The translations under genes were made by a program, and so were the position numbers. Of a DNA stretch of 11,334 bases, positions 5,919 through 11,334 are shown piece after piece. Numbering within the stretch: position 1 is the stretch's first letter; each line of letters starts with the position of its first letter. This DNA is from DATGZX01 sp035296965 (GTDB taxonomy: Bacteria; Planctomycetota; Planctomycetia; Gemmatales; Gemmataceae), in the NCBI GenBank assembly GCA_035296965.1, contig DATGZX010000437.1, positions 1-11,334 on the forward strand. The letters are read 5' to 3'. Below the pieces are notes generated by a model. The model was given only the letters and a program-made list of their open reading frames with translations. It did not search any database and was not told the DNA's origin.

Positions 5919-7985
5919 GTGGCTCAAAAAATGGCACGACTGTTTTCTCTCATCTCTCTGATCTGCCTCATTCTGCCCGTGATCGTGGCTCTGACCCCGG
6001 CGACACGCTGCTGCGTTGCCGCGCCGCAAGGGCTTGACCCCGCCGGCCAACGAGATGACCGGACTGTTTATTTAGGATGCAATTTATCAGACGAAGATCT
6101 TCTGCTCTTTACCAATGCCCTGGCTGTCGGCAGGCATCGTGGACCGGTGCTTCTTTATTCTCTAACGACGCGGCCTCACCTGAAAGGATTTCTCGATGCC
6201 TTTCAGCCTGGACGTATCGTCCCCGTGGGTTGCACACCGGAACAGAAGACGGACGTCGCGAATGCGCTTGACCATGGCCTGGCGTCCAGCCCCGAATGGG
6301 ACCAGCACTTGCAAGGCGCTGCATGGCAAGCATCAGCGGGCAAGGCGAAATACGCGGTGGTTTGCTCTGCCCATGAGCGCCGGTTGCTGCTGCATGCCGC
6401 GTGTCTAGCCGGCGTTCTTCAAGCACCCCTTTGCCTGGTCCGCGAGCAAGAAAATCAGCCGCGCGAATTGCACGACATGCTTGCCGACGGCAAGATTCGA
6501 GAGATCTTTGCCATAGGCGACGAAGCCGCCAGGCAATGCGGGAAGCCCAGGGAAACGCACGTCGTCCACCTGCGCACCGAACGTGACGCAATCGCCTGCT
6601 ATATCAAGCACCAGCAGCGGCATGGGCCCATCGAGACGGTGGTCCTGGCGAATCCGGCGGACATACAAAAGCGACCAGGAGCGATGTCGTCCCTGGCTCC
6701 CTGGATTGCCCTCCAGAAACGAGCCGCGCTTCTGCTGACGAACCCAGCGGGGAACAATTCTCGCGCCCTCGTGACGGATGCGCTTGCCTACTATGGGCTG
6801 GATCAAGTCGAGAACCTGATTGTCGTTGCCGACCCGACGGCCATCCCGCCGGAGCGCCGCCCCAATCCGGTAGCCGGTAAAGATCCAGCCATCGAGATGG
6901 AGCCGATGACACCCATTGGCAGCGAGCCCTTCAGCTTCTCGACGGGACGGCTCTTCAGTGCCGATCCGGGCATGGTTTTGTTGACTCTTGCTCGACAGCA
7001 GCTCTTGGCTTCGAAAACCACTCCGTCGAAAGCGCTGGTCATCAGCAATCCGGCGGGCGGTCTGCCTCTCCTGGAAGCCTTCTCACGCCATACCGCCAAG
7101 GAACTGCAGAATAGCGGTTACCAAACGACAACGCTTTTCGGTGAAGAGGTGAGGAAAGACCCGGTCCGCCAGATGTTGCCGCAGCAGGACATTTTCCTGT
7201 GGGAGGGGCACCATAGCACGCTGACCAAGGATTATGGATTGCCGGGCTGGCCCGAAGCATTGCAGCCCTCGCTGGTTTTCTTGCAAAGCTGCCTGGCTCT
7301 CTGCGAGGAAGACGCCATGCCGCTGCTGCAGCGCGGAGCTGTGGGCGTCATTGGCTCCTCCACACGCACTTACTCCGCGTCGGGCGGAGCCTGCTCGCTG
7401 GCCTTCTTTGATGCACTGCTGTACGAGGATCAGACCATCGGCAGTGCGCTGCGGCACTCCAAGAATTTTTTATTGGCGTTCACGCTTCTCAAAGAGCAAC
7501 GGCTCGGCGAAGACGCCAAGCTGCGCGGCGCCAACCTGCGCTCCGCGTGGGCCTTCACGCTTTGGGGCGATCCCACGTTGCGCTTGCCTCGGCAGCAGCG
7601 CCCAGCCGACGCACTGGCCATGGTTCGCCACGAGGTGCGCGGCAACACCATCATTCTCCAGTCGCCGGATCAGGCCTACGAGAAAATCACCAGCTCCCAG
7701 TACGGGGCACGCATGCTACCCAATTCGCGTCTCGCCGGGTTGGTGCGCAAGGGCGAAGTTCCCTCGGAGCGCCAATTGGCGTCACTTCTGTTCGCGGAGA
7801 TCTCCTTGCCAAAGGCTCCTGCGGGGCAGATGCCGGTACTCTCCAGCAAACTGCCCGGCGATCGATGGGTCTTCTGCTGGGATGGGCGACGGCAGTGCGG
7901 CTATCTGCTGGTCATGCCACGGGCCAAGGAGCCCGGGGATCTGCGCTTCCATGTTCAGTGGGCACCGAGCGTCGCCAAGAAATAG
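5919..7985 (+). CDS. Secreted peptidase C25 (gingipain/caspase-fold)-like protein
   Basis: A 688-residue exported protein. Residues 1-35 form a signal peptide (basic start, hydrophobic 8-25). About 50-310 contains Rossmann-like beta-alpha segments ending in short hydrophobic strands (VLLYSL, RIVPVGC, KYAVVCS, EIFAIGD, VVLANPA, ALLLTNPA, NLIVVADP); the repeating layout resembles cell-wall-binding-2-type repeats, which is only a suggestion. About 370-560 looks like a C25 peptidase: KALVISNPAG, then EGHHS (429-433; H431 as catalytic His), FLQSC (454-458; C458 as nucleophile), GAVGVIGSS (473-481) and LWGDPTLRLP (548-557), the counterpart of the gingipain FGDPSL ending. A C-terminal region of about 130 residues follows. 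The start is GTG at 5919, with AGAGG at 5906-5910 eight bases upstream; ATG at 5931 would lose the two lysines' spacing but is possible. It is followed at 103 bases by the transglutaminase-like membrane gene. Family assignment is from motifs only. Confidence 0.72.
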   Translation: MAQKMARLFSLISLICLILPVIVALTPATRCCVAAPQGLDPAGQRDDRTVYLGCNLSDEDLLLFTNALAVGRHRGPVLLYSLTTRPHLKGFLDAFQPGRIVPVGCTPEQKTDVANALDHGLASSPEWDQHLQGAAWQASAGKAKYAVVCSAHERRLLLHAACLAGVLQAPLCLVREQENQPRELHDMLADGKIREIFAIGDEAARQCGKPRETHVVHLRTERDAIACYIKHQQRHGPIETVVLANPADIQKRPGAMSSLAPWIALQKRAALLLTNPAGNNSRALVTDALAYYGLDQVENLIVVADPTAIPPERRPNPVAGKDPAIEMEPMTPIGSEPFSFSTGRLFSADPGMVLLTLARQQLLASKTTPSKALVISNPAGGLPLLEAFSRHTAKELQNSGYQTTTLFGEEVRKDPVRQMLPQQDIFLWEGHHSTLTKDYGLPGWPEALQPSLVFLQSCLALCEEDAMPLLQRGAVGVIGSSTRTYSASGGACSLAFFDALLYEDQTIGSALRHSKNFLLAFTLLKEQRLGEDAKLRGANLRSAWAFTLWGDPTLRLPRQQRPADALAMVRHEVRGNTIILQSPDQAYEKITSSQYGARMLPNSRLAGLVRKGEVPSERQLASLLFAEISLPKAPAGQMPVLSSKLPGDRWVFCWDGRRQCGYLLVMPRAKEPGDLRFHVQWAPSVAKK

Positions 7986-8013
7986 GTCCTAAAGGTCTTA
8001 TAAGTCCTATGGG
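7983..8013. repeat. Three degenerate decamers of the AGGTCCTATA type
   Basis: The bases over the peptidase stop codon read as about three ten-base units: TAGGTCCTAA, AGGTCTTATA, AGTCCTATGG. Each unit is partly self-complementary. I recall longer arrays of such decamers in planctomycete intergenic regions. The copy begins within the stop codon of the peptidase gene. Confidence 0.45.
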
Positions 8014-8073
8014 CCTGCGACTGGCAAACCTCTGATTGGAGCTGGCTTGATTGCCACGCCCAGTCCCGGAACG

Positions 8074-8080
8074 AGAGAGG
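8074..8080 (+). promoter_or_regulatory. Shine-Dalgarno site deciding the transglutaminase-7TM gene start
   Basis: AGAGAGG lies eight bases before the ATG at 8089. The alternative TTG at 8047 has no such site and would put 14 polar residues before the membrane anchor. Confidence 0.6.
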
Positions 8081-8088
8081 AAAGATCG

Positions 8089-9729
8089 ATGTCACGGACG
8101 ACCCTCTGTGTGATCACAGCGGCCGGCTTGGCTGCGGCGTCGGTAGGGCTGATGATCGGCCGTTGCTACGTGCTGGGCGATGAGGTGAAAACTCCTGTCG
8201 GCCCAGGCGCCTGGAAGGTGGCGCTGGTGGTGCACGGCAAGACGACAGGCAGCGATGCGCGCTTGACGACGGCCATCCCTCTGGACTTTGGCCGGCAGCA
8301 CATCCTTAACGAGCTGTGCCGCAGCAATGAATTACTCTCCAAACCGCCAGACGCCAAGCACCCCGAACGTCATCAAGTGTTGTGGTCGCAGCGAGCGGGC
8401 GTGGCTGGAGGCCCGTTCCGAGCGCTCTACCAGTTTCAGTGCACCGTAAACGTGAATACTCCCACGACATCGATGTCCAAGCTTTCCAGGACCCTGTACG
8501 CCCCGCCCCAGCGCGAGGAACCTGTCGCCAGTCCGGAGATCCCGGGAAGCAGCGTTCCCGAGATCTCGGCGCTAGCCCGGAATTTGACCTCGAGGATCGA
8601 CAGTGCCCCGGACCAGCTTGAAGCACTCTATCGTTACGTCGATCAGGAGGTCGGCAACGAGCCTACGGTCGAAGGTTCGATCGCGAGTCCGCTGGAGTGC
8701 CTGAAAAACGGCACGGGCGATTCTGGGGCCAAGAGCAGGCTGCTCGCCGCCCTTTGCCAAAATCGCGGCATCCCCGCCCGGCTTGTGACCGGCCTGGCAC
8801 TCAAGACGGGGCACGAGCAGAACGCTCACGTCTGGGTCGAGGCCTTTGTGAAGGACCGGTGGGTGTCCGCATGCTCTGTATATCACCATCTTGGCCGAGT
8901 GCCGCCCTCGTATCTCATCTTTCACTATGGTGATTCGCCCCTGGTGCGCGGCCGAGGCGTTCGCGATCTCCATTATGCATTCCTGGTGGAGCGCATGGAG
9001 GCTGAAGGCGAACTCGATGCCGCCAATTCTTCGCGGCTGCATCACGTGTTGGCCAAGCTATCGCTGTACGCCCTGCCGCCGACCGAGCAGCGCCTGGTCG
9101 AATTCTTGCTGCTGCTGCCCATCGCAGCTTTGATTATTTGCATCTACCGCAACATCATCGGCATCGGCAGTTTCGGGACCTTCGCTCCCGCGCTCGTAGG
9201 GCTGGCCTTTCGGGACCTGGGCGGCCTGCCGGGCATCCTGGTCTTCATTTCCATCGTCCTGATCGGCTGGTTGATGCGCCGCGTCCTCAACTATTACCAC
9301 CTGTTGCAAGTTCCGCGCATGGCTTTTTTGCTCAGCCTCGTGGTGATCGTGCTGATCACGGCCATCGTCGCGGCCAACTATCAGGACATGCCGGCGACGA
9401 AGTATATCTCGCTTTTCCCAATGGTGATCCTGACCGGCATGATCGAGCGGTTCTGGACGCTGGAGGTGGAAGACGGAACGACTTCGTCATTCAAAACGCT
9501 GCTGGGGACGATGGTCATTGCCGCGAGCATCAGCCTGGTTCTCAGCTTGCACGCGGTGGTCCGCCACATGTTTCATTTTCCCGAAACCCTTGGGCTCATC
9601 ATGGCAGTGCAACTTCTCATCGGCCGCTATACCGGCTATCGTTTGTCCGAGCTGTTCCGCTTCCGGGACTTCCTGCCGCCGCGGCCCATCACGCCCGAGT
9701 CTGTCCCTGGCGTATCTGGATCAGCGTAA
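8089..9729 (+). CDS. Inactive transglutaminase-like domain fused to a multi-helix membrane domain
   Basis: This 546-residue protein matches the known family in which a catalytically dead transglutaminase is fused to about seven membrane helices and accompanies RimK-like ATP-grasp ligases. An N-terminal anchor (about 5-28) is followed by an extracytoplasmic region. The transglutaminase-like core spans about 175-275: NGTGDSGAKSRLLAALC (207-223), GIPARLVTGL (227-236), NAHVWVEA (245-252) and WVSACS (258-263). The nucleophile Cys of the GDC motif is Ser212, the His is kept (H247) and the Asp position is Cys262, so it should not be an active transglutaminase; it probably binds a peptide. Hydrophobic segments at about 336-353, 362-376, 380-397, 410-430, 438-455, 469-489 and 499-512 make the membrane part, ending with the family-like GYRLSELFRFRDF (516-528). 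The ATG at 8089 has a good ribosome site. A repeat cluster separates it from the ATP-grasp gene. Confidence 0.88.
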   Translation: MSRTTLCVITAAGLAAASVGLMIGRCYVLGDEVKTPVGPGAWKVALVVHGKTTGSDARLTTAIPLDFGRQHILNELCRSNELLSKPPDAKHPERHQVLWSQRAGVAGGPFRALYQFQCTVNVNTPTTSMSKLSRTLYAPPQREEPVASPEIPGSSVPEISALARNLTSRIDSAPDQLEALYRYVDQEVGNEPTVEGSIASPLECLKNGTGDSGAKSRLLAALCQNRGIPARLVTGLALKTGHEQNAHVWVEAFVKDRWVSACSVYHHLGRVPPSYLIFHYGDSPLVRGRGVRDLHYAFLVERMEAEGELDAANSSRLHHVLAKLSLYALPPTEQRLVEFLLLLPIAALIICIYRNIIGIGSFGTFAPALVGLAFRDLGGLPGILVFISIVLIGWLMRRVLNYYHLLQVPRMAFLLSLVVIVLITAIVAANYQDMPATKYISLFPMVILTGMIERFWTLEVEDGTTSSFKTLLGTMVIAASISLVLSLHAVVRHMFHFPETLGLIMAVQLLIGRYTGYRLSELFRFRDFLPPRPITPESVPGVSGSA

Positions 9730-9756
9730 ATCATGGCCGCATCTCGTCGTAAGGCG

Positions 9757-9820
9757 AGCGGCAGCGATTGTTCTCCCCTCGCCCCGGTACTCCGGGGAGA
9801 GGGGTCGGGGGTGAGGGGCC
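9757..9820. repeat. GC-rich repeat, copy A (LTPDPSP/RGRGE type)
   Basis: The core contains a hairpin: CCCCTCGCCCCGG at 9776-9788, loop TACT, then CCGGGGAGAGGGG to 9805, with one internal mismatch. A G-rich arm TCGGGGGTGAGGGG follows. It begins two dozen bases after the stop of the transglutaminase-7TM gene and is in inverted orientation to copy B. Confidence 0.85.
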
Positions 9821-9841
9821 TTGGCCGGGGATCGTTCTTCC

Positions 9842-9890
9842 CCCTCACCCCCGACCCCTCTCCCCCGAAGCGGGGGCGAGGGGAGATTAT
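9842..9890. repeat. GC-rich repeat, copy B, inverted relative to A
   Basis: A C-rich arm is followed by the hairpin CCCCTCTCCCCCG, AAG, CGGGGGCGAGGGG at 9856-9884. The C-rich arm is the reverse complement of the G-rich arm of copy A, so A and B together form a large inverted repeat around about 20 bases. Translated, it gives the familiar PLTPDPSPPKRGRGE string. Confidence 0.85.
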
Positions 9891-9894
9891 TACT

Positions 9895-9924
9895 TGCCCC
9901 TCGCCTAAGGCGCCCCTTGGGCGC
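9895..9924. repeat. Possible degenerate copy C with two competing small hairpins
   Basis: After GCCCCTCGCC, CGCC (9902-9905) can pair with GGCG (9909-9912), while GCGCCC (9910-9915) can pair with GGGCGC (9919-9924). The two stems share bases 9910-9912 and cannot form together. The cluster ends 17 bases before the ribosome site of the ATP-grasp gene. Confidence 0.45.
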
Positions 9925-9940
9925 GGATTGATCAGGCTTC

Positions 9941-9949
9941 TAAGGAGAG
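9941..9949 (+). promoter_or_regulatory. Shine-Dalgarno site deciding the ATP-grasp gene start
   Basis: TAAGGAGAG lies five to seven bases before the ATG at 9955. It rules against an upstream in-frame ATG at 9733, which would translate the repeats. Confidence 0.75.
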
Positions 9950-9954
9950 ATCTC

Positions 9955-10923
9955 ATGCTTTGGCTTTTCGACGCGGCACGCCAATTGAAGGAACGAGGGA
10001 TCTTGGGGATGAACCACCGCAACGCGGCCTGCATCCTCGATCACAATTCCCGGGCCCTTTATCCCGTCGTGGACGACAAGCTGCGCATGCGCGATTTATG
10101 CGTGCGCATCGGTGTGGCCACCCCCGAGATCTATGCCGAGATCTCCTACCACTCGATGTTGCGCCATCTCGACGATTACCTGCGCGGGCGCGGCGACTTC
10201 GTGGTCAAGCCAAATCGCGGCTCGGCCGGGCGGGGAGTTCTCGTGCTGGTGGGGCGCTCAGGGAAGAACTACCTCCGCCATAATGGTGAAGCTTTGCGGC
10301 CCGAGCAGTTGCGCCAGCACTTTTCCGACATCCTGTCCGGGATGTATTCCCTCGGCGGCCGGCCCGACCGGGCGCTTGTGCAGCAGCGTGTACGCTTGCA
10401 TCCAGCCTTCGAGCCGATCGCTTATAAAGGGATTCCGGATATACGCGTAGTTCTTTATCGTGATCGGCCGGCGATGGCGATGCTGCGCCTTCCTACGAAA
10501 GCCTCTAATGGTCGGGCCAACCTGCACCAGGGAGGCATTGGTGCCGGCGTGGATTTGGACACGGGTCGCACCCATCATGCCGTGCAGCTCGATCGCATGA
10601 TCAGTATCCACCCCGACACCGGGGCGTCGCTGACGGGGATGCACGTTCCGCACTGGCCCCAGGTACTCGAAATGGCAGAGCAAGTTTCCAAGGAGGTCGG
10701 CCTGGGTTACGTCGGCGTGGACATCGTGATTGATGAAACGCATGGGCCGATGCTGCTGGAAGCCAATGCCCGACCGGGATTGGCTATCCAGATCGCCAAT
10801 AACCGGGGCTTGTTGCCCCGACTGAAGGAAATCGACGGCGCGGCAGAACTGGAAGATGAAAGAGACGATGACAGGCCCGCAGTCATTGCCAAAATTGGCC
10901 CGAAGCTGCGGCGCAGCGCATGA
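9955..10923 (+). CDS. RimK-related ATP-grasp ligase (alpha-L-glutamate ligase-like protein)
   Basis: A 322-residue ATP-grasp enzyme of the alpha-L-glutamate ligase-related group, which joins an amino acid or peptide to a carboxylate through an acyl-phosphate in the cytoplasm. The family start NHRNAACILDHNSR (20-33) and VDDKLRMRDLC (39-49) are visible. K85 followed by PNRGSAGRGV (86-95) is the ATP-binding lysine and Gly-rich loop. PDIRVVLYRD (161-170) and ARANL-like GRANLHQGGIGAGVD (186-200) follow. The Mg-binding residues are D256 in GVDIVID and E269 and N271 in LLEANARPG. The acidic stretch 299-306 and basic end 317-320 are a short tail. Length matches the family (a little over 300). Relatives usually neighbour the inactive transglutaminase-7TM gene, as here; 225 bases of repeats intervene, which may partly uncouple expression. 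The substrate is unknown. All visible catalytic residues are intact. Confidence 0.92.
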   Translation: MLWLFDAARQLKERGILGMNHRNAACILDHNSRALYPVVDDKLRMRDLCVRIGVATPEIYAEISYHSMLRHLDDYLRGRGDFVVKPNRGSAGRGVLVLVGRSGKNYLRHNGEALRPEQLRQHFSDILSGMYSLGGRPDRALVQQRVRLHPAFEPIAYKGIPDIRVVLYRDRPAMAMLRLPTKASNGRANLHQGGIGAGVDLDTGRTHHAVQLDRMISIHPDTGASLTGMHVPHWPQVLEMAEQVSKEVGLGYVGVDIVIDETHGPMLLEANARPGLAIQIANNRGLLPRLKEIDGAAELEDERDDDRPAVIAKIGPKLRRSA

Positions 10924-10951
10924 CTTCCTGGAGTCAGTCCGAGAAGCTCTT

Positions 10952-10991
10952 CCCCGAGTACCGGGGCGAGGGGAGAACAATAGCTGCCACT
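10952..10991. repeat. GC-rich repeat, partial copy D, inverted relative to A
   Basis: Bases 10952-10981 match the reverse complement of 9767-9797 except for one missing G. The match continues with two mismatches to 10991 (9757 in copy A). It carries the AGTACCGGGGCGAGGGG end of the element but lacks most of the C-rich arm. Confidence 0.8.
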
Positions 10992-11004
10992 GGCCTAGTG
11001 TTCT

Positions 11005-11029
11005 GTCAACCTTCGACTGATGGGTTGAC
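11005..11029. repeat. Hairpin with seven-base stem
   Basis: GTCAACC (11005-11011) pairs with GGTTGAC (11023-11029) around an 11-base loop. It lies 81 bases after the ATP-grasp stop. No T-run follows, so a factor-independent terminator is not well supported. A TAGTGTTCTGTCAACC context could be the eroded end of an insertion sequence, which is a guess. Confidence 0.4.
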
Positions 11030-11043
11030 CAGCGACCCATCCC

Positions 11044-11116
11044 TAAGAGAAAGAATGAAGATGAAGAGTAAGATTTGGAAGAAGATTAAGAGCAGGAGCA
11101 CGAGAAAGAGCATGAC
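11044..11116 (+). repeat. Purine-rich degenerate hexamer tract, left arm
   Basis: This stretch is almost all A and G, with period three to six: triplets AAG, ATG or ACG alternate with AGN or ATN (for example AAGAGT, AAGATT, AAGAGC, ACGAGA). It can be read as a small basic peptide (MKMKSKIWKKIKSRSTRKSMTQ from 11055), but the composition and its partner tract favour a repeat. Confidence 0.6.
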
Positions 11117-11139
11117 TCAATAGGCGGCGCAGGCACGAC

Positions 11140-11200
11140 ATCGTACTCTTAATCTGGATCGTGCTCTTCCTCCTCTTCGTAATCGTAATCTTCCTCTTAA
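11140..11200 (-). repeat. Purine-rich degenerate hexamer tract, right arm on opposite strand
   Basis: The minus strand carries the same kind of triplets (AAGAGG, AAGATT, ACGATT, AAGAGC, ACGATC, AAGAGT). It shares GATTAAGAG and AAGAGCACGA-like words with the left arm, so the two make an imperfect foldback around about 24 bases. Confidence 0.6.
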
Positions 11201-11201
11201 C

Positions 11202-11216
11202 GTGGGCTCCGCCCAC
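11202..11216. repeat. Short GC hairpin GTGGGC-TCC-GCCCAC
   Basis: A perfect six-base stem with a three-base loop, directly after the right purine-rich arm. No T-run follows. It may be the outer end of that repeat element or a separate small repeat. Confidence 0.5.
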
Positions 11217-11334
11217 CACCCGGGGAGAATGAAAAAGGGCATCCGACTTTCCAAAATGATTGTTACCAGCAGTCACTTGGAAAGCCGATGCCATGAAGCC
11301 AGTATGCTCATTCCTCAGCAAGTTTTCCAGCCTC

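Larger units (their letters stand above)
10924..11334. other. Gene-poor 3' region made of repeats
   Basis: These 411 bases hold no complete gene that I can support. In order they contain GC-rich repeat copy D, a hairpin at 11005-11029, two opposed purine-rich tracts and a short GC hairpin. An 8-base inverted repeat, CTTTCCAA (11247-11254) and TTGGAAAG (11277-11284), lies near the end. An ATG at 11293 with GGAAAG eight bases upstream opens a frame running off the window (MKPVCSFLSKFSSL), which might be the start of a signal peptide, but 14 codons are too few to judge. Confidence 0.6.

Noticed and set aside
7234..7992. Plus-strand open frame of 252 codons within the C25-like gene
   Set aside because: It is a second frame of the same gene with Arg/Ser/Cys-rich composition and no domain.
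9757..9924. CRISPR array
   Set aside because: The repeats are inverted and GC-rich with irregular spacing and no unique spacers of constant length; no cas genes are present.
9636..10034. Minus-strand open frame containing LTPDPSPRSTGARGE
   Set aside because: This is the translated GC-rich repeat plus antisense of the ATP-grasp gene start.
11043..11321. Minus-strand open frame of 92 codons at the right end
   Set aside because: It is made largely of the translated purine-rich tracts and lacks a ribosome site.

Overview
The window looks like chromosomal DNA from a member of the Planctomycetota or a close relative. The support is a squalene-hopene cyclase next to hpnH, GC-rich genes with good Shine-Dalgarno sites, and several intergenic repeats that I recall from planctomycete genomes: an element containing AGCCCGAAGCGTCAGCG, the LTPDPSPxxRGRGE-type GC-rich repeat, decamers related to AGGTCCTATA, and degenerate purine-rich (AAG/ACG-AGN/ATN) tracts. 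No rRNA or tRNA gene is visible, so the placement is inference.

Layout from left to right. 1-593 holds the C-terminal part of a PP2C-type Ser/Thr phosphatase, followed by a hairpin repeat. 837-1037 is a 66-residue molbindin (Mop/TOBE). 1690-1061 (minus) is a PHP-domain phosphoesterase with a full set of metal ligands. 1898-2500 is an unrecognised four-helix membrane protein whose end overlaps the end of hpnH. The minus-strand pair shc (5703-3445) and hpnH (3512-2493) makes hopene and transfers adenosyl onto it. The two overlap by 68 bases, so translation is probably coupled. A 215-base divergent intergenic region with a 17-base palindrome separates shc from the next operon.

The right half is the most interesting part. 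It has three co-directional genes: a secreted C25 (gingipain/caspase-fold) peptidase-like protein (5919-7985), an N-anchored transglutaminase-like domain with degenerate active site fused to a multi-helix membrane domain (8089-9729), and a RimK-related ATP-grasp ligase (9955-10923). The last two are known to occur together. A C25-like peptidase as third partner is, as far as I recall, not the standard composition. I propose a cell-envelope peptide-ligation/proteolysis system with a cytoplasmic ligase, a membrane receptor or channel with a substrate-binding periplasmic domain, and an exported peptidase.

The ATP-grasp gene is bracketed by inverted copies of a GC-rich repeat. One long reading frame runs through the upstream copy into the gene and would mislead automatic start calling. 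The last 411 bases hold only repeats: a third partial copy of the GC-rich element, a small hairpin, a purine-rich foldback and a short GC hairpin. No complete gene is seen there.
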